Below are positions 34,001-41,524 of a DNA stretch of 42,853 nt, in pieces. The position numbers were made by a program, and so were the translations under genes. Numbering within the stretch: position 1 is the stretch's first letter; every line of letters begins with the position of its first letter. Origin of the DNA: Lentimicrobiaceae bacterium (GTDB taxonomy: Bacteria; Bacteroidota; Bacteroidia; Bacteroidales; P3); assembly GCA_022510485.1 (NCBI GenBank), contig JAFLTI010000016.1, positions 1 through 42,853 on the forward strand, given 5' to 3'. The notes beneath the pieces are model-generated. The model saw only the letters and a program-made list of their open reading frames with translations, was not told where the DNA came from and searched no databases.

Positions 34001-35256
34001 ATGAGCAAATCGTAGTAAGACAGGTTGAATACGCCGTCTTCGCCGTCTAAGTAGCAGGGAAAGAAAATTACCTTTACCTTGTCTTCGGGGCGGTTTTGCA
34101 GCCCTGCCAGACGGATCCGGTTCAAGATCGGGTCGGAATCGGGTTCGTTCAGATAGTGGGTGCAGAAGTGAGAACCTTGCACCGGCGCATCGCTGTTTAT
34201 ATCGATTATCGGCTGTCCGTGACCTGCCGGAACACAGATAAAGGCGATTACCTCTTTTTGCAGCTTGGGTTCTTCGTTGAGCCGCGCCAAACTGTCGATA
34301 AACAGGTCTATACCCTTGTTCTTGAACTCGTAGCGACCGCTGTTGATAACAAAGAGCGCGTCGGATGCCGGAGCCTGACCGGTAAGGAGGTGCGCCACTT
34401 TGGAAAGGCGTTCTCTTGCGGTCTTGCGTTTTGCCGCGAAATCGGATTGTGCCGGAACAAAGTGGTCGTCAAAGCCGTTGGGAGTTACCACATTTACCGA
34501 CTGCCCCAAAAATGCCTTACATTCGTTGTGCGTTATCTCGCTTACGGCAGTAAAGCAATCGGCGTGCTGAGCCGAAATCTTTTCGAGTGAAAATTTTGCC
34601 CTTACCCCGAAGCGTTGCGAAAGTTCTTCGGCATCGTAGTGTTCAAGCTCGCTGTAGAGCGGCAGTCCGTTGCCGGCTATGCAACGCCCCAAAACGGTGG
34701 CGTGCGTGGTAAATACGGTAGCCACCTGAGGCTGGTTCTTTTTTAGGTAGAGCAGACCCGAACCGGTCATCCATTCATGAAAATGGGCAAATACCTTTTC
34801 TTGCGGAAAAACATGGTATTCGTAGAAGCTTTGAATAACCTTTCCCGCGCCGTAGCCGAACAGCACAGGTTCTATATAGTCCCACTGTCCGGAAATGGAG
34901 TCGAGCTGATAATCGCGCCAGTTCTCCGCCAAAATCTCGTCTTTCTTGGAGATAAGCGAACGGTAATCCACCATAATCGCTATCGGATTGCCGGCAATGT
35001 TCCAACGTCCGATGCGGAAATAAATACCCTTGCTTTCGGCATATTTGCGCCAGTCGGCATAGATATGACGGTCTTCGATAAAATCGCGGTTGTCCTTGCC
35101 TTTCCACACATCGGGTCCTATGGCAAAGTAATTTTTACCGAACCGTTGCTGCATGGAGGGAACTTTGGTGCTTACCACCGTATAGATTCCTCCTACTTTG
35201 TTACAAACTTCCCAACTTACCTCAAAAAGATAAGAATTTTGCCAATTTGTCGCCAT
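31045..35256 (-). CDS. glycogen synthase-alpha-glucan phosphorylase fusion protein
   Basis: The 1403-residue protein joins two opposed activities. Residues 1 to about 545 are a GT3-like glycogen synthase (WEVCNKVGGIYTVVSTK at 15-31, HATVLGR at 185-191, and the donor-site block EPWGYTPMES at 431-440). After a short linker, residues from about 565 begin the DUF3417 and alpha-glucan phosphorylase part, with EYGLHESLKIYSGGLGILAG at 665-684, GFARRFATYKR at 1053-1063, and the PLP lysine K1158 in EASGTSGEKALMNG. A beta-rich tail follows from about 1320. Fusions of this type are known from some Bacteroidales. It is the last gene after ridA and the MeaB fusion (23-base gap). Confidence 0.93.
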   Translation of the reverse strand: MATNWQNSYLFEVSWEVCNKVGGIYTVVSTKVPSMQQRFGKNYFAIGPDVWKGKDNRDFIEDRHIYADWRKYAESKGIYFRIGRWNIAGNPIAIMVDYRSLISKKDEILAENWRDYQLDSISGQWDYIEPVLFGYGAGKVIQSFYEYHVFPQEKVFAHFHEWMTGSGLLYLKKNQPQVATVFTTHATVLGRCIAGNGLPLYSELEHYDAEELSQRFGVRAKFSLEKISAQHADCFTAVSEITHNECKAFLGQSVNVVTPNGFDDHFVPAQSDFAAKRKTARERLSKVAHLLTGQAPASDALFVINSGRYEFKNKGIDLFIDSLARLNEEPKLQKEVIAFICVPAGHGQPIIDINSDAPVQGSHFCTHYLNEPDSDPILNRIRLAGLQNRPEDKVKVIFFPCYLDGEDGVFNLSYYDLLIGFDASVFPSYYEPWGYTPMESIAFSIPTLTTTLAGFGRWVRDRHKGSQEGVAVVERDDINAADTVMDICAFLTDFAACNKAEQRRKAAYDLSRSFLWEQLADYYDQAYGKAAQKWENHAALLDKEMPACQMQLSSFQSNQPQWRKILVNYSLPEKIEKLQVLGNNLWWCWDSQAQDLWKRIDPQAWENCGHNPLALLSSLTAGQLQQLQQDQAFLNELNEVYSRFEAYMAQGKDRRGPKVAYFCMEYGLHESLKIYSGGLGILAGDYLKEASDKNVDMIGIGLLYRYGYFEQHIDGNGNQNARYIPQSFSKLPLMPVRDENGKWQTVSLSLPGRTLLAKVWQVNVGRVPLYLLDTDVESNTDFDKSITHQLYGGDWENRFKQEMLLGIGGIRMLNILGIAPDVFHCNEGHGALTLLERLRHYVESGHLGFWQARELVRGSSLFTTHTPVPAGHDAFDEDIVRTYLGAWASRIGISWEEFMALGRIDAQHTGDKFSMSHLAVNLSSAVNGVSRIHGKVSQEMFAPLFPGCYPDEVPVGYVTNGVHLDTWAHAEWKELFLKYFGKDYKKDVSDASYWQKIYEVPDAELTRIRRNRRSELIEFVKKQLQEEWPQRGESPQNLVKVLERINPNALTLGFARRFATYKRAHLLFKNPKRLQRIVNDPQRPVQFIFAGKAHPADKLGQELIRRIIEFSRQEEFLGKIIFLENYNIDIAKHLVQGVDIWLNTPTRNMEASGTSGEKALMNGVVNFSVPDGWWAEGYRPGAGWALKEESTYDNVGYQDELDAETIYSMLENEVIPAFYEAPGAGCNPVWLSYVRNSIAQIAPHYTMRRQLDDYYRQYYLPLAKMYGKLQENGHRLLTDMTKWIIRIASAWPEIRAVSYQCHDALNTPLETGQASTFGITLDTAGLQPEEIGVEVVFGHKVNDRVEKLESVVAMKADSFENGQATYSAKIVLDGSGVYDYAFRIFPQNAEFPAPNRFRMIRWF

Positions 35257-35279
35257 ACTATGCTGTTATACGTTTAAGT

Positions 35280-36896
35280 CTATTTTTTCCGTCCGAAGTC
35301 GGCGGGCACTTCGCCCCATTTTTCGGTTTGCCACTTAAGAACGGGGTTTTTGTAAGTGTGCGTCTGTAGCCATTTTTCGGCTCTTGCCACCAGTTCCAGC
35401 AATTGTTTGTTGGCGGCAGTGGGGGCTATCTTGGTGTTGGCTTTTTTCTTGCGCACCCAAGCCATGCCCGTTACCGAATCCGAGTAAACGGGCGTATTGG
35501 GAAAACCCTGCGCGTTGAGATAGCTCAGGGCGTGCACAATTGCCAGAAATTCGCCTATATTGTTGGTTCCGTCGGGAAAAGGTCCCATACGGAAGATGAT
35601 ATTGCCGTTGTTAACCTGCACGCCTTGATACTCCATTCTGCCCGGATTGCCGGCACAGGCGGCATCTACCGCCAGCGCGTGTTCAAAATGAGGAATGAGG
35701 TGCGCTATTTTCTGTAGCCTTGCCGTCTCCTTGTCAGGCGTTTTTGCCGTAGGTCCGGCTTGTCTCTCTTTCTTGGGCGTTTCTTTGGGGCTTGTGTTCT
35801 GCAAGGAAGCAAAATAGTCGTCGATAAGCGATTGGGCGGCTACATAAGGACTGCTTTGCTGGTTGAACACCTGCCTGCGGAACTTATCCAAGGCATCTTC
35901 CATACCCGGCCTGTTGTAAAAATGTGCCAACAGATGTTCTTCTATACTATGTTCAAGAACTTTGCCCAACTGCTCCTGACGTCTTTTTTCAAAAACGCCG
36001 CTTTGCTTGCAGCTCCGTTCAAATTCAAGGATATGGTTCCATACCCTTTCTATACCCTCCTTGTATTTTGCCGAACAGGTCTCTACGGTGGGAACAAGAC
36101 CCGAGGGACCCAAGGGGAAAAGCGATATGGCGTTGCGCAACTGAGTCTGCGCCAACTGTGCTTTCTGCACAAAATCTCCGTCAGCCTTGTTGATGGCTAT
36201 ACCGTCTGCCATTTCCACGATACCGCGCTTGATGCCTTGCAGTTCGTCGCCTAAATTGGCAAGTTGCAGAAGCAGGAAATAATCCACCATATTGTAGGCT
36301 TCGGTTTCGGATTGTCCTACCCCTACGGTTTCTACAATGATATGGGTAAATCCAGCCGCCTCGCAAAGTATCATCGCCTCCCTTGTCTTGCGTGCCACAC
36401 CGCCCAAGGAACCGGCGGAGGGAGAAGGGCGGATAAAGGCATTGGGCATGGCAGAAAGTTCCTCCATGCGGGTTTTGTCGCCCAATACGCTGCCTTTGGA
36501 GCGTTCACTGCTGGGGTCTATGGCAAGTACGGCAAGCTTGTGCCCCGTTCTTACCAAATACGAGCCTAAGGCTTCAATAAAGGTGCTTTTGCCCGCTCCC
36601 GGCACCCCGGTAATGCCCAAACGGAAAGATTTTCCCGAATGGGGCAGACAAAGGGCGATAATTTCCTGTGCCAAACTTTGATGTTGAGGCAAAGTGCTTT
36701 CAACCAATGTAATGGCTTGGCTCAAGAGAGTGCGGTTCCCTTTCAGAATACCGTCTACATAATCGGCTGCACTCAGTTCGGCAGGCTTTTTGGCAGGCAG
36801 GTTCTGAAGAAAACGCGGATTGACGGAAGAGGGCTTTTCAACGCCCTTCCGCTCGCTGAGAGCGGAAGGACCTTGAAGTAGTTGGTGGTGCTCCAT
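35280..36896 (-). CDS. MeaB GTPase fused to a C-terminal RNase HI domain
   Basis: Residues 1 to about 365 are a complete MeaB/ArgK-type G3E GTPase that protects and reloads methylmalonyl-CoA mutase: Walker A GVPGAGKST at 97-105, ETVGVGQSE at 189-197, NKAD at 236-239, and the usual C-terminal dimerisation arm. A Pro- and Lys-rich linker (about 366-405) leads to a complete RNase HI domain with D411 (AVDAACAGNPG), E449 (NNIGEFLA), D473 (VYSDS) and D533 (PADFGRKK), all four catalytic acids present. The N-terminal viroplasmin domain common in Bacteroidota RNase HI is missing. The frame is continuous with no internal start near the junction. It overlaps ridA by one base. Confidence 0.9.
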   Translation of the reverse strand: MEHHQLLQGPSALSERKGVEKPSSVNPRFLQNLPAKKPAELSAADYVDGILKGNRTLLSQAITLVESTLPQHQSLAQEIIALCLPHSGKSFRLGITGVPGAGKSTFIEALGSYLVRTGHKLAVLAIDPSSERSKGSVLGDKTRMEELSAMPNAFIRPSPSAGSLGGVARKTREAMILCEAAGFTHIIVETVGVGQSETEAYNMVDYFLLLQLANLGDELQGIKRGIVEMADGIAINKADGDFVQKAQLAQTQLRNAISLFPLGPSGLVPTVETCSAKYKEGIERVWNHILEFERSCKQSGVFEKRRQEQLGKVLEHSIEEHLLAHFYNRPGMEDALDKFRRQVFNQQSSPYVAAQSLIDDYFASLQNTSPKETPKKERQAGPTAKTPDKETARLQKIAHLIPHFEHALAVDAACAGNPGRMEYQGVQVNNGNIIFRMGPFPDGTNNIGEFLAIVHALSYLNAQGFPNTPVYSDSVTGMAWVRKKKANTKIAPTAANKQLLELVARAEKWLQTHTYKNPVLKWQTEKWGEVPADFGRKK

Positions 36897-37270
36897 TATT
36901 TAGCGGCGATGGCTTCTATTTCGATTGATACGCCGAGGGGCAGGGTCTTAACGGCAAAAGCGGCACGGGCAGGGCAGTTGCTCGTAAAGAATTTGGCATA
37001 CACTTCGTTCATAGCGGCAAAATCGTCCATAGTGCTGAGCAGGCAGGTACATTTTACCACGTTGTCCATAGTGCAGCCGGCTTCTTCCAGAATAGCCTTG
37101 ATATTTTTAAGCGATTGTTCGGTTTGTGCGCTGATGCCTTCGGCTACCTTTCCGGTGGCAGGGTCAACGGGCAGTTGACCGGATACGAAAATGAGGTTTC
37201 CGGCTTCAATAGCTTGGCTGTAAGGACCAATCGCCTTAGGCGCATTGGCAGTAGCAATAACTTTTTTCAT
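36896..37270 (-). CDS. ridA: RidA family reactive intermediate deaminase
   Basis: RidA hydrolyses reactive enamine/imine intermediates released by PLP enzymes. The 124-residue protein has the family hallmarks [21 protein letters not shown], the conserved arginine in [14 protein letters not shown] (salt bridge to the substrate carboxylate) and the C-terminal glutamate in VSIEIEAIA. Its stop shares a base with the MeaB-fusion start (TAATG). It is the first gene of the operon whose promoter is supplied by copy 2 of the multi-hairpin repeat. Confidence 0.96.
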   Translation of the reverse strand: MKKVIATANAPKAIGPYSQAIEAGNLIFVSGQLPVDPATGKVAEGISAQTEQSLKNIKAILEEAGCTMDNVVKCTCLLSTMDDFAAMNEVYAKFFTSNCPARAAFAVKTLPLGVSIEIEAIAAK

Positions 37271-37298
37271 TTCTACAAGTCTTTTAAGTTAAAAAGGA

Positions 37299-37330
37299 CA
37301 AAGATACAAAAGTCGAGAGCAGAAGCCAAA
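37299..37330 (-). promoter_or_regulatory. promoter for ridA-MeaB/RNase H-glycogen operon
   Basis: On the minus strand TTTG (37330-37327), 20 bases, then TATCTTTG (37306-37299). This equals the promoter at 15974-16005 in elements and spacing, and the intervening bases are nearly identical. The predicted start is near 37292, giving a leader of about 20 bases before the ridA ATG. Confidence 0.75.
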
Positions 37331-37672
37331 CGCAAATTTGGCTCGGGGGGCTTTGGCACGGCAGAAAACAAGCTTGCTTGGATTATGCAGGGACAAAGAC
37401 CCCAGCCACGTTTACGTGGCTGGCTTAAGCCGAGCCGCCCAATCTTCAACGAAGCGCAGCGAAGTTAAAGATATAAGACCAAGTTTACTTGGGCACTGAC
37501 GAGGTAGCGCCCACTGCCAAGCCAAGTGTGAACTTGGCTTGGCTTATGATTTTCAATCGAAGTTTTCTCGCCATGGCATAGCCCAAGTAAACTTGTTCTC
37601 TGCGCATGGCTTATCGAAAACTTTGCCGAGCCGCCCGATCTTCAACGGAGCGCAGCGGAGTTAAAGATAAGA
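37299..37672. repeat. multi-hairpin dispersed repeat, copy 2
   Basis: About 375 bases similar to 15974-16357 in order and orientation. Shared parts include the 9-bp hairpin with TTTA loop (37402-37423), the 12-bp hairpin with GTGA loop (37516-37543), a nearly identical stretch from there to about 37625, and two units beginning with a version of ATCTTCAACG (near 37441 and 37637). The first stem differs in sequence but still pairs: GGGGGCTTTG-like left arm with CAAAGACCCC on the right, and an inner CAAG-CTTG-CTTG. It lies just upstream of ridA. Confidence 0.85.
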
Positions 37673-37740
37673 ATCTCAGGTACGAATGTCCTTTCCTCAC
37701 TTCTTTAGGGTGGTAAGGGCGCGTACTTTCAATCAAGGGA

Positions 37741-37865
37741 AAAAAAGCAGCTGGAGCGGCAAGATGCAAGGCGCAGCCCGCAGGCGGTGAGGGAGCGTAC
37801 TTTCGTACGTGACCGAACAAGACAAGGGCTGCAACGCCGCAGATTGCCGCTCCAGCTGCTTTTTT
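37741..37865. repeat. large palindrome with perfect 22-bp arms
   Basis: The arms 37741-37762 and 37844-37865 are perfect reverse complements over 22 bp (AAAAAAGCAGCTGGAGCGGC and two more bases). Inside, GGCG-CAGCCC pairs with GGGCTGCAACGCC with a 3-base bulge, and the centre has CGTAC-TTTC-GTACG. A-tracts and T-tracts at the ends would make it a two-way terminator, but its complexity is more like a mobile palindromic element. The following gap to 38111 holds AT-rich DNA and the weak promoter of the lipoprotein gene, with no other gene seen. Confidence 0.75.
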
Positions 37866-38111
37866 GGGGTTGTTGATAACTTTTTTTTGGCAAAATTCCC
37901 CCTCCCGATTCGCATTTTATTATTATAGTGAAAGAGAGAAAAAAGGGCTTACAGGGGGCTGTTGGGCGGTTTTTGCATTTATGCTCGTACTCTTTTCTTG
38001 CTGCCCCGCTATAATAAGAAAATGCTGATACACAGAATATTCTATGCTTTGAAAACAAAAAATCCGTACTTTCGCACCTCAAATTTTGTTTAACCCTAAA
38101 ATAAGAACAGT

Positions 38112-38540
38112 ATGAAAACGAAAACACAATGGATTACGCGCATCTTCTGCCTCTCCATTCTGCTTACCTCTGTTATATTAATATCTCAATCCTGCGAAAA
38201 AGAAAAAGACCGCACGCCTATATATCGCGCCCCGTATGAAAAAGAATTACCGTTTGATCAAATGAATATTGATTCCATAGAGCCCGCCATCATCCAGAAA
38301 TTTGCCCGTGATACCGCATGCAAACATATTTATTTAAGGGCCACGGATGATAATAATTTTACCTCAATGTCTACCAATGACATAAACAATGTGCGCAACA
38401 TCTTGGATGGACGCATCCAATTGGCACCGGAAAAAATTTCCGGCCGCGGGGATTTCTGGTTTATGCCGCGCAAGGCCAACCCAGACGACAGTATTTGGTT
38501 TGTTCAGCATGGATGGACGGTGAATCAAAGAAGACACTAA
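38112..38540 (+). CDS. orphan lipoprotein of unknown function
   Basis: A 142-residue protein with an N-terminal lipoprotein signal: positive start MKTKTQ, hydrophobic core LSILLTSVILI and a lipobox-like ISQSC, so the Cys near residue 28 would be lipidated. The mature part is polar with no family I recognise; it has RATDDNNFTSMSTNDINNV in the middle and an aromatic C-terminal segment (FWFMPRK, SIWFVQHGW). A TACTTTCG box at 38067-38074, with TTTG at 38048-38051 at a short distance, may be its promoter. It stands alone, bounded by the large palindrome and a strong terminator. Confidence 0.75.
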   Translation: MKTKTQWITRIFCLSILLTSVILISQSCEKEKDRTPIYRAPYEKELPFDQMNIDSIEPAIIQKFARDTACKHIYLRATDDNNFTSMSTNDINNVRNILDGRIQLAPEKISGRGDFWFMPRKANPDDSIWFVQHGWTVNQRRH

Positions 38541-38547
38541 TAATTCC

Positions 38548-38578
38548 ACACCCCGCCCCGGCGGGGTGTTTTTTTTTA
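38548..38578 (+). terminator. intrinsic terminator after the lipoprotein gene
   Basis: ACACCCCGCC pairs with GGCGGGGTGT around a very short loop, followed by a run of nine T. It separates the lipoprotein gene from the converging outer-membrane gene, whose stop codon is just at its right edge. Confidence 0.88.
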
Positions 38579-40588
38579 TTGCCTTATCTTTAATGGAGTG
38601 AAGCGAAACTGCACCTTGATTTCCGGTTTGAGGAAACCTTTTACCGTATTGTCGCCGCTGCCAATGGATTGCACCCCGTCCATCAGGGTGTGTGCATATT
38701 TGAGTTCGGCGGTGAAGCTGCCCCAAGATTTGCTCAACAAGATAAAGAATCGCATACCTTTGCCGTAAAGGGCAGGCGATGATGCCGCATAGAGAATATC
38801 GTGTTCGTAGGCATAGATACGGCTGTCGTAACCTTGGGTATGAAACAGGGCGATACGGAGCCTTAGCCGCAATCCGCCTTTGGGCGCGTTGTATCCGGCA
38901 TCCTGCAAAAGCAGTATTCCCTTTGAAAAGTTGCGCAGTTCGATACGGCTTTCTCCAAAAAATCCGTTAGAAGCCTGATAAGCCGCGTTGAGCCGTATGG
39001 AATTTCCGTTGCGGGTCTTGGTGCGTTCAAAACGAAAACGCAGGTATGCGGTAATACGGCGCGGTTCGTAGTAGAGATAACCTGTAAAGATTTCGGAATG
39101 TATCGGCATACCGGCATTTTTCTTTTCTATGCTTTCCGTACCCGAAAACTCAAACCGGAAGTCTGCCTGCAGCAAAACTCGCCCCTGCCACGAAAACAAA
39201 TGCTTTTCCGTGCCCGAAACGGCAGGGCGGGGCGGTCGCTTATTGCCTATGGAGGCGTATGCCGCGTAATAGCCCGCGCTCTGCCATGTGTAGCGCATAT
39301 CCAAGGCAAATGTTTCCGCCGGTTTGTATTGTATGCCTTGCAGAACGGCAGTCTGCGCCCTGTGGGAAATGGTGGCTTCTCCGTAAAAATGGAAGTGGCG
39401 CGAAAGATATTGGTAATAGGCGGAAAAATTGCCTCCCCGCGCCGGTTTTACCTGCGAATAGAACAAGGGCGTTTCCGTGCGGTGTTCGGGTGTATAGGTG
39501 CCGCCTAACAGATAGCCGGAAGCCAAGAAACCGATACGTGCGCGGGCAAAGTCTTTTTCTACCGCCATACCGAAAACCTGCCGGTTTACGGCATCTTTGT
39601 TCGCTATTTCGGAGGCAGTGCGGTGATAGCCGGTTTCGGGAAAAGATTTGATATAATCCCAAAAGTCGGCGGCGTCGGCAACGGAATCAGACAATAGGCT
39701 GGCATCGTGCTTATTGAACGAATAAAAAAGGCTTGCTTGCCAAGAAGGGGCAAGTTGCAGCTGTACCGCCGCCCCTTGCAAAAAGCCGTATTCCGCTCCG
39801 GAGGCGTAGGGGCGTATTCCCCGCCCTCCGCCGGAAATCAGCCCGGTCTCGCTTCCAAAGAAGCCCGCCGGCGAATGAATATTTAGTCCGTAACCGAAGT
39901 CTGCCTTATAGGTGCCTACGCTTAGGTTCTTGAGGATGCCGAAAGATTTGAGGCTCAGATAGCCCGAATAAAAATCGAAGCCTTGTTTGCCGAAAGCCTC
40001 GCCTGCGCCCTGTTTGGCGGCGAAACCTAAGAGAATACGGTCTTTGAAGTCGAAAGTGTAGCGCAGATAGAGATTGTCGGGCGTACCGGCATATTTGTGT
40101 TCGGTAAAGGCTTTAGAAGCCTTGATTTGCCTGTTGTAACGCGCCAGCAGCTGGTGTTTTCCCTTGCCGATAATCTTATGCAGGGGCGGCAAAACTTGAT
40201 TGTTGTCGCTTTCAAGGCATACAAAAGGAGCAAGGAGTTTGAGGGTGCGTGCGTCAAAACCCGCCACATTTTCGCTCAATTCTTCCAAGCGCACGATTTT
40301 TCCGTAACTGTCGCGGTATTGCAGCAATGCCTTGATTTGCCAAGGATCCAAAATACCGAGCTTTTGCAGATCTTCGGCTTGGGCGGTATTGAGGTTTACA
40401 GGATTGTCGGCATACTGCTGCCATTCTGCCAAGGCTTCTTCGTAGGCTTCCGGATTGTTGTCTAAAAGTTCCTGCAAAAGTTCTTCCTGCTGCACAAAAA
40501 CGCTCTGTTCGGTAATGGAATAGAGGCTGTCTGCCGCAAAGGGCGCAGAAAACCAAAGCAAACCGAGAAAAGATATAAGGCAGGTCAT
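38576..40588 (-). CDS. helix-hairpin-helix domain protein with predicted outer-membrane barrel
   Basis: The 670-residue protein has a signal-like start (MTCLISFLGLLWFSAPFAAD), then a helical segment, then a ComEA-like helix-hairpin-helix region (NLNTAQAEDLQKLGI and IVRLEELSENVAGFDARTL, about residues 63-118). The rest is rich in alternating aromatic and polar residues with many Tyr, Gly and Arg (for example FHFYGEATISHRAQTAV), typical of a beta-barrel. Proteins of this design are common in Bacteroidales; the role of the HHH domain outside the cytoplasm is unclear. It starts 3 bases after the preceding outer-membrane gene. Confidence 0.85.
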   Translation of the reverse strand: MTCLISFLGLLWFSAPFAADSLYSITEQSVFVQQEELLQELLDNNPEAYEEALAEWQQYADNPVNLNTAQAEDLQKLGILDPWQIKALLQYRDSYGKIVRLEELSENVAGFDARTLKLLAPFVCLESDNNQVLPPLHKIIGKGKHQLLARYNRQIKASKAFTEHKYAGTPDNLYLRYTFDFKDRILLGFAAKQGAGEAFGKQGFDFYSGYLSLKSFGILKNLSVGTYKADFGYGLNIHSPAGFFGSETGLISGGGRGIRPYASGAEYGFLQGAAVQLQLAPSWQASLFYSFNKHDASLLSDSVADAADFWDYIKSFPETGYHRTASEIANKDAVNRQVFGMAVEKDFARARIGFLASGYLLGGTYTPEHRTETPLFYSQVKPARGGNFSAYYQYLSRHFHFYGEATISHRAQTAVLQGIQYKPAETFALDMRYTWQSAGYYAAYASIGNKRPPRPAVSGTEKHLFSWQGRVLLQADFRFEFSGTESIEKKNAGMPIHSEIFTGYLYYEPRRITAYLRFRFERTKTRNGNSIRLNAAYQASNGFFGESRIELRNFSKGILLLQDAGYNAPKGGLRLRLRIALFHTQGYDSRIYAYEHDILYAASSPALYGKGMRFFILLSKSWGSFTAELKYAHTLMDGVQSIGSGDNTVKGFLKPEIKVQFRFTPLKIRQ

Positions 40589-40591
40589 CGC

Positions 40592-41443
40592 TCAGGGTTT
40601 TCTCGAAAAAATATGCTTCACCACAACGCCCGCGCAGGTTTCAAAACCTATGGGATTATGATAGGCAATGCTGATTTCTGCCTGAATACGCCGCCCGGTA
40701 TAGGCAAATCCAATTTTGTAGGCGGCAGGATTGATGCGCGCTTGGGCATAGACCAAAAAAGGAGGGGCTTGGCTTCGGGCGGTTTCTATCGCATACGAAA
40801 AACTGATGCCGCCTTGCAGCGCATAGCGCAAGTCTTTGTAAAGATCTATGCCGATATGCAGATTCTTATAGATGTTGCAGGCTGTTCCTATACGCAGAAA
40901 GAGCGCGTGATTCCATTCTTTCTTTTGATGGCTCCGCAGCGGAACGCATTGTCCGCCCTCAAAGCCCAAAGACCAGATACCTCGCTTAAAGGCGGCAGAA
41001 AGCCCAATATCCAGCAAAACTTCGGACTGCCGGTCTTCGATACGGTTGGCGGTGCGGCAGGCGGTAAAGATGCCCAAGCCAAGTCCGGGCAGGATGTTTC
41101 TGCCATAGCCCAAGCCAATCTGCTGACGGTGCCACGCCGGATAGCCTTGATAGTTGTAACGGAAACTCCAGTTGTCTTTGCCTTTTGCAAAAGAGGCTCC
41201 TATTCCGTAATGTCCGTTTTCTTTGATAAAGGCACTGCGGCAGAAAGCTCCGAGGGCAAGTGCTGCCGAATTTTTAGGGTATAGGGCATCGAATGTTGTA
41301 GCGTTGCCCGACGGCTCCGTGTAAGGAAGCGTATTGGCAATGGAGGCTTGCAGGGCAAAAGGCAGCAGGTAGTCGCTCTGCGCGTTCAGGCACGGAAGCG
41401 CGCCAGATAAAAGAAACAGGATAGAGATAAAACGCAATCGCAT
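40592..41443 (-). CDS. predicted outer-membrane protein
   Basis: A 283-residue protein with a signal peptide (MRLRFISILFLLSGALPCLNAQ) and a body of short amphipathic strands (YGIGASFAKGKDNWSFRYNY, LGYGRNILPGLGLGIFTACR, LQGGISFSYAIE). It resembles the PorV/PorQ or PorP type of small Bacteroidota barrels in size and pattern, but I cannot assign a family. It forms a pair with the HHH barrel protein and follows purE by 81 bases. Confidence 0.8.
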   Translation of the reverse strand: MRLRFISILFLLSGALPCLNAQSDYLLPFALQASIANTLPYTEPSGNATTFDALYPKNSAALALGAFCRSAFIKENGHYGIGASFAKGKDNWSFRYNYQGYPAWHRQQIGLGYGRNILPGLGLGIFTACRTANRIEDRQSEVLLDIGLSAAFKRGIWSLGFEGGQCVPLRSHQKKEWNHALFLRIGTACNIYKNLHIGIDLYKDLRYALQGGISFSYAIETARSQAPPFLVYAQARINPAAYKIGFAYTGRRIQAEISIAYHNPIGFETCAGVVVKHIFSRKP

Positions 41444-41524
41444 GGGTTATGCCCGCCTGAATGGCAGCGCGGGTTACTTATATAACCCCGGAAGTGCGTT
41501 TTTAACGAAGTTTTGAGAAAATTT

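Noticed and set aside
35660-35800. Missed stop or frameshift between MeaB and RNase HI
   Set aside because: The frame is continuous, the linker has normal composition, and both domains are in the same frame with no internal start that would give a separate RNase HI; a read error remains to be excluded only by raw data.
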